Assembly: GCF_017876515.1 (NCBI RefSeq)
Contig: NZ_JAGIOC010000001.1
Span: forward strand, 1,736,001-1,800,000
DNA from: Brachybacterium fresconis
Lineage (GTDB): Bacteria > Actinomycetota > Actinomycetes > Actinomycetales > Dermabacteraceae
Length of the DNA: 64,000 nt
Reading direction: 5' to 3'
In this document: positions 7,596-14,621 of the stretch, in pieces
Layout: each line of letters opens with the position of its first letter
How positions within the stretch are numbered: position 1 is the stretch's first letter
Made by a program: the position numbers and the translations under genes
The notes under the pieces: generated by a model
The model's database searches: none
The model's input: only the letters and a program-made list of their open reading frames with translations
Told to the model about the DNA's origin: nothing

Positions 7596-8231
7596 CTAGA
7601 ACAGCGTGGACCAGTAGTCCCAGAACTTCACGGCGATGAGTGCCAGGATCACGAGGTACCAGGCCACGAGCACCGGGACACGGAACTCGATCACGAGAAG
7701 GGCGGCCCGCCGTATGGCCGGGGTGAATCTGTCTGCCAGGTCACGGAGATGGTGGATCGTGGTGAACCAGAACAACGGGATCGTCACTGCCCACACGACC
7801 ATGCAGTATGGGCACAGTGCCTCGATCTCGTAGAGGCTCTGCCCGATCAGCCACTGCACGAAGAGCGCCGCGAAGGTCACGCCCGCCTGGATGAGCACAC
7901 TCATCCAGCGCGCCACGCGGGCACCGGCGAGAAACGCCAATCCGAGGGCGAGAACGGCCGCGAAACCGGCGATGCCGAGGATCGGATTGGGGATACCGAA
8001 GGCCGAGGCCTGCGGGGTGTCCATCACCGAGCCGCAAGAGAGCACCGGATTGAGGCTGCACGAGGGGACGTAGCTGGGGTCCTCAATCAGTGCAATCTTC
8101 TCGATCAGCAGCACGACGGCCATGACCAGCCCGATTGCGCCGGTGACCGTGAAGAGCATCCCCAGACCGCGTGGCGCCCTCGAATCCCGAGGCGACCCGG
8201 CGGCCGGGCCGTCAGCCTTCGAGCGCGGCAT
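7596..8231 (-). CDS. Vitamin K epoxide reductase (VKOR) family disulfide-bond generator
   Basis: A 211-residue four- to five-helix membrane protein. The start is taken at ATG 8231, overlapping the upstream dsbA-like stop by 20 bp; the frame stays open further upstream but only through that gene. The loop cysteines Cys58 and Cys66 lie in SCSLNPVLSCGSVM, and the quinone-proximal CPYC (Cys140, Cys143) in EALCPYCMVVW. All four cysteines of bacterial VKOR are present. The enzyme reoxidises DsbA with quinone, acting as the DsbB substitute of actinobacteria. The gene order makes the adjacent DsbA-like protein the obvious partner. It ends the tightly overlapped part of the block; tlpA follows after 63 bp. 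Confidence 0.92.
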   Translation of the reverse strand: MPRSKADGPAAGSPRDSRAPRGLGMLFTVTGAIGLVMAVVLLIEKIALIEDPSYVPSCSLNPVLSCGSVMDTPQASAFGIPNPILGIAGFAAVLALGLAFLAGARVARWMSVLIQAGVTFAALFVQWLIGQSLYEIEALCPYCMVVWAVTIPLFWFTTIHHLRDLADRFTPAIRRAALLVIEFRVPVLVAWYLVILALIAVKFWDYWSTLF

Positions 8232-8859
8232 CGAGAGGATCCGTGAGGTCCTCGACCCGGGTAGGCTCCAGGCGCTCCCCGTCGACGAAGAAGGTGGGGG
8301 TGCTGGTGACACCGAGCGCCTCGGCGTCGGCAGCACTCTGCTCGATGCGCGCGAGGGTGGCCGGATCGTCATAGACCTGCTCGAAGCGCTCCATGTCGAG
8401 CCCGAGCTCCTCGGCATACCCGAAGAACGCTTCCCGCTGCGACGTCTCCTGATGACTCCACTCGTCGGCGTTCTCGAACAGCGCCTTGTACATGGCCTCG
8501 AATTCGCCCTGCTCCCCGGCGGCCTCAGCCGCCTTGGCGGCTTCGACAGAATTTCCGTGCAAGGGCAGGTACCGCACCACGAAGGTCACCCGGTCGCCGT
8601 ACGCGGCACGAATCTCTTCGACCGCAGGATATAGGGAGAGACAGGCCTCACACTCGAAGTCGAGGTACTCCACGAAGACGGCCTCGCCACCCTCCGACAG
8701 CCGCGGACTGTCCTCTCGCACGAGCTGCCCCGTCGCGGCTCCGGTGGCCTCCGAGGAATCGGCCTGGTCTTCCTTCGGGTCCAGGAAGATCACGAACCCT
8801 GCGAAAACCACGGCGGCCACGGCAATCAGTCCCAGGGTGAGCTTGACGCTCCTGCTCAT
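8212..8859 (-). CDS. Membrane-anchored DsbA-like thioredoxin-fold oxidoreductase
   Basis: A 215-residue protein with an N-terminal membrane segment (~7-26) and a thioredoxin_4/DsbA-like domain from ~58. The active site is CEAC (Cys70, Cys73) in LDFECEACLSLYP. The cis-proline loop TSTPTFFVDG is near the C-terminus, and the helical insertion between is typical of DsbA. It should donate disulfides to exported proteins and be reoxidised by the VKOR encoded immediately downstream (20-bp overlap). Upstream, its ATG overlaps the ATPase stop by 4 bp, so a metal pump and a disulfide catalyst are co-translated. Whether it serves the pump, other exported thiol proteins or metal chaperones cannot be told from sequence. 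Confidence 0.9.
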   Translation of the reverse strand: MSRSVKLTLGLIAVAAVVFAGFVIFLDPKEDQADSSEATGAATGQLVREDSPRLSEGGEAVFVEYLDFECEACLSLYPAVEEIRAAYGDRVTFVVRYLPLHGNSVEAAKAAEAAGEQGEFEAMYKALFENADEWSHQETSQREAFFGYAEELGLDMERFEQVYDDPATLARIEQSAADAEALGVTSTPTFFVDGERLEPTRVEDLTDPLDAALEG

Positions 8860-10823
8860 GCCTGTCCTCCTGTGGTCGTCGACTTTCGCAGATCCTCTCT
8901 GACGAGGCTGTATGCCCCCTGCGCAGCGGCGCGTCTGCGCGTCCGAGCAGCGCGCATTCCGTTGGCGATGACGACGACCTCGGCGACCTCGTGGACCAGG
9001 ACGACCGCGGCGAGACCGAGCATGCCACTCAGTGCAAGAGGTAGGAGCACGACAATGATCAGCAGCGACAGGACGATATTCTGGTTCATGATGCGTCGTC
9101 CACGACGGGCATGGTCGAACGCGGCCGGGAGGAGACGCAGGTCGTGCCCGGTAAACGCAACGTCGGCCGACTCGATAGCTGCATCCGAACCGGTGGCACC
9201 CATCGCGATCCCGATATCCGCGGCGGCCAGTGCCGGGGCGTCGTTGATGCCGTCTCCGATCATCGCCACCGGAGCGGTACGGGAGAGTTCACTGACCGCG
9301 GCGGCTTTGTCCTCGGGGCGCAGCGCGGCCCGCACATCGCTGATCCCGGCCTGGTTCGCGAGGGCTTGCGCGGTGCGCAGGTTGTCTCCAGTGAGCATGG
9401 TGATCCCGGTGCCTCGTCCGCTCAGGGTGCGGATCACCTCGGGAACTTCTGGCCGCAGCTCATCGCGCACTCCGATCGCGCCGACCGGCTCATGCTCGTG
9501 GTGCACGATGACCACAGTCATGCCCTGAGTCTCGAGTTCCTCTACTCGCTCCGCGAGGGCGCCCGATGCCAGCCAGCGCGGGCTTCCGACCGTGATCACG
9601 GCTTCGCCGACGACCCCCTGGATGCCCTGACCAGCCAGCTCCATCACTTCTGTCGCCTTCGGTGCTTCGGGTGCAGCGGCGGTGATCGCGGCGGCCAGCG
9701 GGTGGGTGCTGTGCTGCTCGAGCGCGGCCGCCCAGGCCACTACCTCGCTTTCGACGGCATTGGCAGTGAGGACGGCGGTGACGGTTGGCTCATTGCGGGT
9801 CAGGGTGCCTGTCTTGTCGAGAGCGACGTGGCGGATGCCGCCGAAGCGTTCGAAGATCGCTCCGGACTTGATGACCACCCCGAACTTGCTGGCCGAGCCG
9901 ATCGCCGCGACCACGGTGATCGGCACGGAGATCGCTAGCGCGCACGGCGATGCGGCGACCAGAACGACCAGCGCGCGGGTGATCCACAACTCCGGATCGC
10001 CGAATATCGATCCGATCAGCGCGACCAAAGTCGCGAGGATCAGCACTCCGGGAACCAAAGGGCGGGCGATGCGGTCGGCGAGACGGGCGCGGTCGCCCTT
10101 TTCGGCTTGGGCTTGCTCGACCAGCTCCACAATGGTAGTCAGCGAGTTGTCCGTCCCTGCTGCGGTCGCCTCGACCTCGAGAGTTCCGGCGTTGTTGATC
10201 GCCCCTGCCGAAACCGCATCGCCAGGTTCTACCTCGACAGGAATCGATTCCCCGGTGATCGCGGAAGTGTCCAGACTGCTGTGCCCCGAGCGCACGATCC
10301 CGTCGGTCGCGATCCGCTCACCGGCGCGCACCAGCATCACCTGACCCGCGGTCAGCTCTCTTGCGGCGATCGGAGTCCACGTACCGTCGATGGAGACGGA
10401 CGCGGTGTCGGGGACCAGCTTCAACAGCGCCCGCAGTCCGCCACGGGCCCGGTCCATCGCCTTATCCTCCAGCGCTTCGGCGATCGAGTAGAGGAACGCC
10501 AGCGCTGCGGCTTCCTCGACGTAGCCCAGGATCACCGCACCGACCGCGCTGATCGTCATCAGGAGACTGATGCCGAGCTTGCCCTTGAGCAGTGCCCGGA
10601 TCGCGCCGGGCGTGAACGTTGAGGCGCCCAGAAGCAGGCCACTCCAGAAGAGCGCAAGGGCGGGTATCCCCGCACCGGACCACTCACAAAGGAGGCCAGT
10701 AAGGAACGCGATACCGGAGAGCACGGGAAGGAGCACCTCGCGGTCCTTCCACCAGGGCCCGTCGCCATCGTCGTGATTGCTGACGTCGACGCTGTTCACC
10801 TGCGGGTCCGTCACCGCGCTCAC
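8856..10823 (-). CDS. P1B-type heavy-metal ATPase, SPC (P1B-4-like) class
   Basis: A 655-residue pump. The start is taken as GTG 10823, giving a 4-bp GTGA overlap with the regulator stop; an in-frame ATG at 10877 lies inside the regulator gene. It has no N-terminal metal-binding domain with a C-x2-C motif. The transmembrane metal motif is SPC (~292-294), the actuator motif is TGES, the phosphorylation site DKTGT lies at ~336-340, HP at ~374-375 and GDGIND follows. The last helix pair carries VLVHEVAEVVV. SPC plus the missing N-terminal domain points to the P1B-4 group (Co, Fe, Zn, Cd exporters such as mycobacterial CtpD) rather than copper pumps. It is co-transcribed with the CmtR-type sensor and with dsbA-like and VKOR genes. 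Confidence 0.9.
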   Translation of the reverse strand: MSAVTDPQVNSVDVSNHDDGDGPWWKDREVLLPVLSGIAFLTGLLCEWSGAGIPALALFWSGLLLGASTFTPGAIRALLKGKLGISLLMTISAVGAVILGYVEEAAALAFLYSIAEALEDKAMDRARGGLRALLKLVPDTASVSIDGTWTPIAARELTAGQVMLVRAGERIATDGIVRSGHSSLDTSAITGESIPVEVEPGDAVSAGAINNAGTLEVEATAAGTDNSLTTIVELVEQAQAEKGDRARLADRIARPLVPGVLILATLVALIGSIFGDPELWITRALVVLVAASPCALAISVPITVVAAIGSASKFGVVIKSGAIFERFGGIRHVALDKTGTLTRNEPTVTAVLTANAVESEVVAWAAALEQHSTHPLAAAITAAAPEAPKATEVMELAGQGIQGVVGEAVITVGSPRWLASGALAERVEELETQGMTVVIVHHEHEPVGAIGVRDELRPEVPEVIRTLSGRGTGITMLTGDNLRTAQALANQAGISDVRAALRPEDKAAAVSELSRTAPVAMIGDGINDAPALAAADIGIAMGATGSDAAIESADVAFTGHDLRLLPAAFDHARRGRRIMNQNIVLSLLIIVVLLPLALSGMLGLAAVVLVHEVAEVVVIANGMRAARTRRRAAAQGAYSLVREDLRKSTTTGGQA

Positions 10824-11179
10824 GCGAGTGCCTCCGCATCGCAGCAGCCCGGGACTGGGCAAGTGGGATTGAGGCACGCGGCACTCTCATCGACCGCGAG
10901 AGTCACTTCGACCAGCGCGTTCAAGGCCGCGGTGAGGTGCGGATCGGAGATCTCATACCGGGTCTGCCGTCCCTCCGGCTCGGCGACCACGATCCCGCAA
11001 TCCCGTAGGCAACTTAGATGGTTCGACACGTTCGACCGCGTCAGCTCAAGCTCGCGTGAGAGCACTGCTGGGTAGCTCGGAGCCTCCAGAAGTGTCAGCA
11101 AGATTCGTGACCGTGTCGGATCTGCCATCGCACGGCCCAGGCGGTTCATGACGTCCAAACGAGATGCAATAGTCAGCAT
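10820..11179 (-). CDS. ArsR-family metal sensor, CmtR/CadC type (second copy)
   Basis: A 119-residue winged-helix repressor. The recognition helix region TRSNVSNHLSCLRDCGIV carries the C-x3-C pair of CmtR, and the C-terminus adds a cysteine-rich tail, ACLNPTCPVPGCCDAE, which supplies extra thiolate ligands. It is clearly paralogous to the regulator at 3498, sharing the HLSCLRDCG core, but differs in the tail. It heads the block ending with ccdA and overlaps the ATPase start by 4 bp. A 27-bp imperfect palindrome immediately upstream overlaps its promoter, indicating autoregulation. Cd, Pb or Zn are the likely inducers by family. Confidence 0.9.
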   Translation of the reverse strand: MLTIASRLDVMNRLGRAMADPTRSRILLTLLEAPSYPAVLSRELELTRSNVSNHLSCLRDCGIVVAEPEGRQTRYEISDPHLTAALNALVEVTLAVDESAACLNPTCPVPGCCDAEALA

Positions 11180-11186
11180 GGGGTGA

Positions 11187-11213
11187 CCATACAGTGGTCA
11201 CTGACCAGTATGG
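11187..11213 (-). promoter_or_regulatory. Palindromic operator and promoter of the cmtR-ATPase block
   Basis: The outer arms CCATAC (11187-11192) and GTATGG (11208-11213) are perfect complements, and the interior contains GTGGTCACTGAC, itself partly symmetric. On the minus strand TATGGT is followed by 6 nt and then the ATG, so this sequence probably contains the -10 of a leaderless transcript. A bound repressor would block it. The operator assignment is inference. Confidence 0.6.
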
Positions 11214-11316
11214 AAGTTCATGGCCGGATAGCTGGATCACGGTCCGATCCGGCCGTCTCCAAGACAACGGCGGCGGTAGCCTTCTAAGGGAAGTCCTCCC
11301 GCACGGGGGCGCAGCA

Positions 11317-11326
11317 GGGGGGGGGG
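11317..11326. repeat. G10 homopolymer tract
   Basis: Ten consecutive G residues in a non-coding or decayed stretch. Such runs are prone to slippage and to sequencing error. Confidence 0.85.
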
Positions 11327-11540
11327 ACGTCGGGACCGTTTGCCAGCAGCGACGAAGGCATTGGAAGCACGACCCTCCCTTTCGGGGTGCTACTCGCCAT
11401 CCTGAGCTTCGCGAACTCGTCAGGCGGCTGAACCGCTTTCTCAGATGCACGCTTGTCTCCGCACTCACCGGCTCCTCGGAACCTAGGTACGCGCGCGAGT
11501 GGGCTGGCTACGACAGCCCGACCCTGGCCCTGGCCCTGAC

Positions 11541-11741
11541 GCCACGAAACGTCTTCGCACGGCCGACCAATCGTGGCGAAGGCTCGCCGCGGTCGAGGGC
11601 GAAGCTATCGCCCGTGCTTGGTCCGTTTGTGCCAACCCGTGAATCTCGGACGACTCACCGGTACATGCCGTTCGACACGGGCGCCTGGAAGCTGTCTCGA
11701 CTGCCGCCCAGGCCGTCGTCGATGAAGCTTTCAGCGGCTGA
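11541..11741 (+). pseudogene. Decayed reading frame with an internal stop
   Basis: One frame reads ATKRLRTADQSWRRLAAVEG, continues through EAIARAWSVCANP, hits TGA at 11640, then resumes ISDDSPVHAVRHGRLEAV and ends with AAQAVVDEAFSG at 11739-11741. The composition and helical character on both sides of the stop look protein-like, while the frame upstream is lost. I cannot name the family. It might be the 3' part of a small element gene inactivated by mutation. Confidence 0.35.
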
Positions 11742-11801
11742 CCGCTGTGCTCAACCGAGGATACTCGCTGGCCACACGCATCCAGTGGACCACGAATCAC
11801 T

Positions 11802-12554
11802 TTATCTTTGCTCAGAGAGATTTACGCCGGCCTGTTCCACGGCGTGACGTTCGAACTCGACGTAGTGCGCATGCTCTGGCCCAAGTCGAGCAAGCGCATG
11901 ATCGATGAGGTTCGGTGAGAGCTGCGCCAATGCTTTGTCGCTCCCCATGCTTAACGCGCTTACGCCGGAGTACCCGCGGAGCGGGTTAGGGTCGAAGCGG
12001 GATTCGACGAAGGTGCGCTCGCGCCAACCCTTGCCATGGAGCACTTCGGCTGTCTCGTCAACGAAAGCAGTGCACGCCTGCCGAATATCCGAGCGAATGC
12101 CGTAGTCATGGCGCGATTGGTCGCTCGCCTCGCGCAGCATCTCGTCGTCGACTGATGCGAAAGCGATCTCCACCAGGTCGAAGGACACTCGGTCGCTCAA
12201 GAGTGATCTGATCGCCTCCACATGGGTCGGCGCGTACCTACGCCGTAGGTTCCCCGGCGTGACACGTTGCCAACTCGCGACCTCCTGAAGACTGGGGCGT
12301 TCGCTTGCTACCGCGTGCGCGTAGGCGGTCAGGAGCGTCCGGAGGTCCTTGGCGATGCGCTCGGACTCGTTCGCGAACCCAAGGGTGGACAACAGGAAAA
12401 GCTCGTCACGCTGCCCCGACTCCAGTTCCCGCTGTGCAGCGCCAGTCGTCTCACACGCGCGCAACCTCAGCCTCTCCGCCAGATCGCGGACTGGCTCAGG
12501 CAGGCCGACGGAGTCTCCGACCTGCACGTTGGTAGTGACGTACGACTGGCTCAT
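11802..12554 (-). CDS. Hypothetical helix-turn-helix protein, probable element regulator
   Basis: A 250-residue protein, taken from ATG 12554. GGAGG lies only one nucleotide before it, whereas TATGAT is 6 nt upstream, so a leaderless start is plausible. Residues ~85-105, LQEVASWQRVTPGNLRRRY, have the spacing of a helix-turn-helix. The rest (~110-250) is mainly helical and unrecognised, including FVESRFDPNPLRGYSG. It is divergent from the mobile-element genes and separated from them by a near-perfect palindrome. Position and HTH suggest a repressor controlling transfer or replication, analogous in role to KorSA of pSAM2, though no sequence match to KorSA is claimed. GC and codon use look lower than in the core genes. 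Confidence 0.5.
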   Translation of the reverse strand: MSQSYVTTNVQVGDSVGLPEPVRDLAERLRLRACETTGAAQRELESGQRDELFLLSTLGFANESERIAKDLRTLLTAYAHAVASERPSLQEVASWQRVTPGNLRRRYAPTHVEAIRSLLSDRVSFDLVEIAFASVDDEMLREASDQSRHDYGIRSDIRQACTAFVDETAEVLHGKGWRERTFVESRFDPNPLRGYSGVSALSMGSDKALAQLSPNLIDHALARLGPEHAHYVEFERHAVEQAGVNLSEQR

Positions 12555-12580
12555 GCCTCCATCATACGCACAGCCTCGCA

Positions 12581-12608
12581 ATGTCACTTGACAAACGTCA
12601 AGTGTCAT
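12581..12608. promoter_or_regulatory. Near-perfect palindrome between divergent element genes
   Basis: Arms ATGTCACTTGAC (12581-12592) and GTCAAGTGTCAT (12597-12608) pair with a single mismatch around a 4-nt centre AAAC. TTGACA (12588-12593) within it could be a -35 for the plus-strand genes. The site lies 27 bp from the start of the HTH gene and 46 bp from the start at 12655, an ideal shared operator position. Confidence 0.65.
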
Positions 12609-12654
12609 GTGTCTACTGGTGGAGCCAGATGTTCCCAACTCAAGGAGGCCAGCG

Positions 12655-13074
12655 ATGGCTGTTCAGACCCGTTTCCCCATCCAGATGGAGGACGTGTTCC
12701 CCCAGGGTGCGTACATGATCGGAGAGGTCCTCGCCGCTGACGACTTCGACAAGAAGAGGGCCGGCGAGGTCGACCCCCAGCAGCGGGACAAGATCTCGGG
12801 CCAGCGTGTCTGGCAGGTCCGGGTGCTCGATCCGGATCCCGAGAGCCGCAAGGGCCAGGCCGAGGTGACCGTGAAGGTCTCCTCCGATCACCAGCCCGTG
12901 CCGCCCAAGGGTCCGACCACCGGCCCGTTCCGCGCTGTGGCCTTCGAGGGGCTCACCCTCACGCCGTACGTGGACCAGAACGGGAACTTCCCGAAGATCG
13001 CGTACTCGCTGCGTGCGGCCGGCTTCGCCGAGGCCAAGGCCTCCGCTCGCACCTCGAGCACCGAGGCGGCGTGA
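12655..13074 (+). CDS. Conserved protein of actinomycete integrative elements
   Basis: A 139-residue soluble protein starting at ATG 12655 behind a strong AAGGAGG. An in-frame ATG at 12607 lies inside the palindrome and is rejected. It begins MAVQTRFPIQMEDVFPQGAY and contains WQVRVLDPDPESRKGQAEV and GPFRAVAFEGLTLTPYV, a pattern I associate with small proteins preceding the FtsK-like gene in actinobacterial integrated plasmids. The all-beta look and the mention-worthy QVRVLDPD core are compatible with an OB-like or DNA-associated fold, but no function is established. It is the first gene of the replication-transfer operon and is followed after 2 bp by the small membrane peptide. Confidence 0.6.
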   Translation: MAVQTRFPIQMEDVFPQGAYMIGEVLAADDFDKKRAGEVDPQQRDKISGQRVWQVRVLDPDPESRKGQAEVTVKVSSDHQPVPPKGPTTGPFRAVAFEGLTLTPYVDQNGNFPKIAYSLRAAGFAEAKASARTSSTEAA

Positions 13075-13076
13075 TC

Positions 13077-13178
13077 ATGGAGCGGAAGGCGATGCGTCTG
13101 CTCAACGTCGCAGCGATCGGGATCCTGCTCTGGCAGGTCGTCCCGCTCGGCTGGCAGCTGGCGTTCGGGGGTGCGTGA
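13077..13178 (+). CDS. 33-residue single-helix membrane peptide (SpdB-like position)
   Basis: ATG at 13077 comes 2 bp after the preceding stop, and the TGA ends 3 bp before the FtsK-like start. The product MERKAMRLLNVAAIGILLWQ continues VVPLGWQLAFGGA: a positively charged start and one hydrophobic helix. The tight spacing argues that it is translated. Small hydrophobic Spd proteins that help plasmid spread are encoded at this place in Streptomyces integrative plasmids. That role is inferred from position only. It is below usual gene-calling length limits. Confidence 0.6.
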   Translation: MERKAMRLLNVAAIGILLWQVVPLGWQLAFGGA

Positions 13179-13181
13179 GCA

Positions 13182-14621
13182 ATGCACACCGCCTCCCTCG
13201 CCTTCCGCTTCGGCCTTGCCGAACTGCGCTGGATCGCCACGGCCCTGTGGGGTCATGTGTGCTGGTTCCACCGGTTCTGGTTCGTCGTCGCGATGTTCAC
13301 CTGGCTCACGGCCGATCTCCTCGGCAGCTGGAAGCCCTTTGCCGTCGTCGGTGCGATCGCGCTCTACTTCGTGCTCTGGGCTCGGTTCTACCCTGAGAGC
13401 TACTTCCGCGCCATACACCGCCCCCTCTGGCGGCGGGAACTCTGGCTCGACCTGCTCGAGACCTGGCCGCTGCTCATGGAGGAATGCGGGCTCTCCTCCG
13501 TCAACATCGACCGTGCGGGACAGAAGCACACTCGCGTTCCCACCATTGCGAGCAAGCGCTGGCACCGCAACGAGCTCGTCCTCATCCCGGGGCTCCTGAC
13601 CGGTCAGACCGTGGAGGACTTCCAGTCCGTCGCGGAACGTCTTCGGACCACCGTGGGCGCGACAAACCTTCGGGTGACCGGGGACCTCTCCCCCACCCTC
13701 AGTTTCACCTTCGGTGATGCCCTCGCAGAGACCCTCTATCGCGGGCTCCCGGAAGCGGAAGACCCCTGGGACGGTCGCTCGGCGTGGATGGGGATCGATA
13801 CCCGGGACGAAGACTGGTGGCTCCGTGTTGCGGGCACACACACCCTCGTCGCTGGGTCCTCCGGCTCCGGCAAGGCGTCCCTCGTCTGGGGCGTCACCAT
13901 CGGCCTTGCCCCTGCCATCGCCCGCGGAGAAGCACAGGTCCACGGGATCGACCTCAAGGGCGGTGTCGAACTGGGGATGGGCAAGGACCTGTTCACCCGC
14001 TACGCCGTGACTCCCGCTGAAGCCGTGGTGGTCCTCGAAGAGGCGGTCGACGCCATGAGCGCTCGCCTCGAACGGATGGCCGGGAACTCCCGCCAGCACT
14101 CGGCAAGCTCCGATGAGCCCCTCGTCGTCGTCCTGATCGACGAGGTCGCCGCTCTGACGTCGTACATCGAGGACCGCGACCTCAAAGGCCGTGCCCGCAC
14201 AGCGATGTCGCTGCTCTGCTCCCAGGGCCGCGCCGTCGGCTACACGGTGGTCGCCTGCCTCCAGGATCCCCGCAAGGAGACGATCCCCAACCGTGGCCTG
14301 TTCACACAGATGGTCGGACTCCGGCTCCGGGATCGCGAGGAGACCTCCATGGTCCTCGGGGACGGTGCCGTCGCTTCCGGCGCCCTCTGCCACAAGATCC
14401 CGCTGGCCTCACCGGGCATCGGCTACGTCGTTCCCGAGGACGGCTCTGAACCGATTCGCGTACGTGCCGCCTTCGTCGATGACGACCTGATTCGGGCTGC
14501 GGCTGCGCGGTTCCCCGCCCCCTCGACGATTCCCGTGGTCGTTCCGGAACCGGCGGAGAAGCCCCGCAGCTCACGGTCCCGCCCTCGGACCAAGCCCGAC
14601 ACGGAAGGAGCAGAATCGTGA
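13182..14621 (+). CDS. FtsK/SpoIIIE-type DNA translocase (TraB/TraSA-like)
   Basis: A 479-residue protein. Two hydrophobic segments (~32-50 and ~54-68) anchor the N-terminus. The motor domain follows with Walker A GSSGSGKAS (225-233) and Walker B VVVLIDE (315-321). The residue after the Walker lysine is Ala rather than Ser/Thr, which I recall as tolerated in mobile-element Tra proteins (often GKGS). Such proteins pump double-stranded DNA between mycelial or rod-shaped cells and can be sufficient for conjugation in actinomycetes. It sits between the membrane peptide and the initiator, overlapping the latter by 4 bp. The length is shorter than cell-division FtsK (>750 aa), supporting a mobile-element role. 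Confidence 0.85.
   Translation: MHTASLAFRFGLAELRWIATALWGHVCWFHRFWFVVAMFTWLTADLLGSWKPFAVVGAIALYFVLWARFYPESYFRAIHRPLWRRELWLDLLETWPLLMEECGLSSVNIDRAGQKHTRVPTIASKRWHRNELVLIPGLLTGQTVEDFQSVAERLRTTVGATNLRVTGDLSPTLSFTFGDALAETLYRGLPEAEDPWDGRSAWMGIDTRDEDWWLRVAGTHTLVAGSSGSGKASLVWGVTIGLAPAIARGEAQVHGIDLKGGVELGMGKDLFTRYAVTPAEAVVVLEEAVDAMSARLERMAGNSRQHSASSDEPLVVVLIDEVAALTSYIEDRDLKGRARTAMSLLCSQGRAVGYTVVACLQDPRKETIPNRGLFTQMVGLRLRDREETSMVLGDGAVASGALCHKIPLASPGIGYVVPEDGSEPIRVRAAFVDDDLIRAAAARFPAPSTIPVVVPEPAEKPRSSRSRPRTKPDTEGAES

Larger units (their letters stand above)
11214..11801. other. Gap between the metal block and the integrated element
   Basis: No intact gene is convincing in these 588 bp, although frames are open on both strands. 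It contains a run of ten G residues (11317-11326) and the decayed reading frame at 11541-11741. This could be the scar or junction between two separately acquired segments. Confidence 0.4.

Noticed and set aside
11476-11490. CCTAGGT near 11483 as the second attachment site for the integrase
   Set aside because: Only seven bases are shared with the sequence after the integrase stop. A tRNA-type attachment repeat should be longer, and none was seen in the window.
11194-11847. 217-codon plus-strand frame in the junction gap
   Set aside because: It opens in the operator of the cmtR-type gene and has Arg/Pro/Gly-rich composition without domains. The broken frame at 11541-11741 looks more protein-like.
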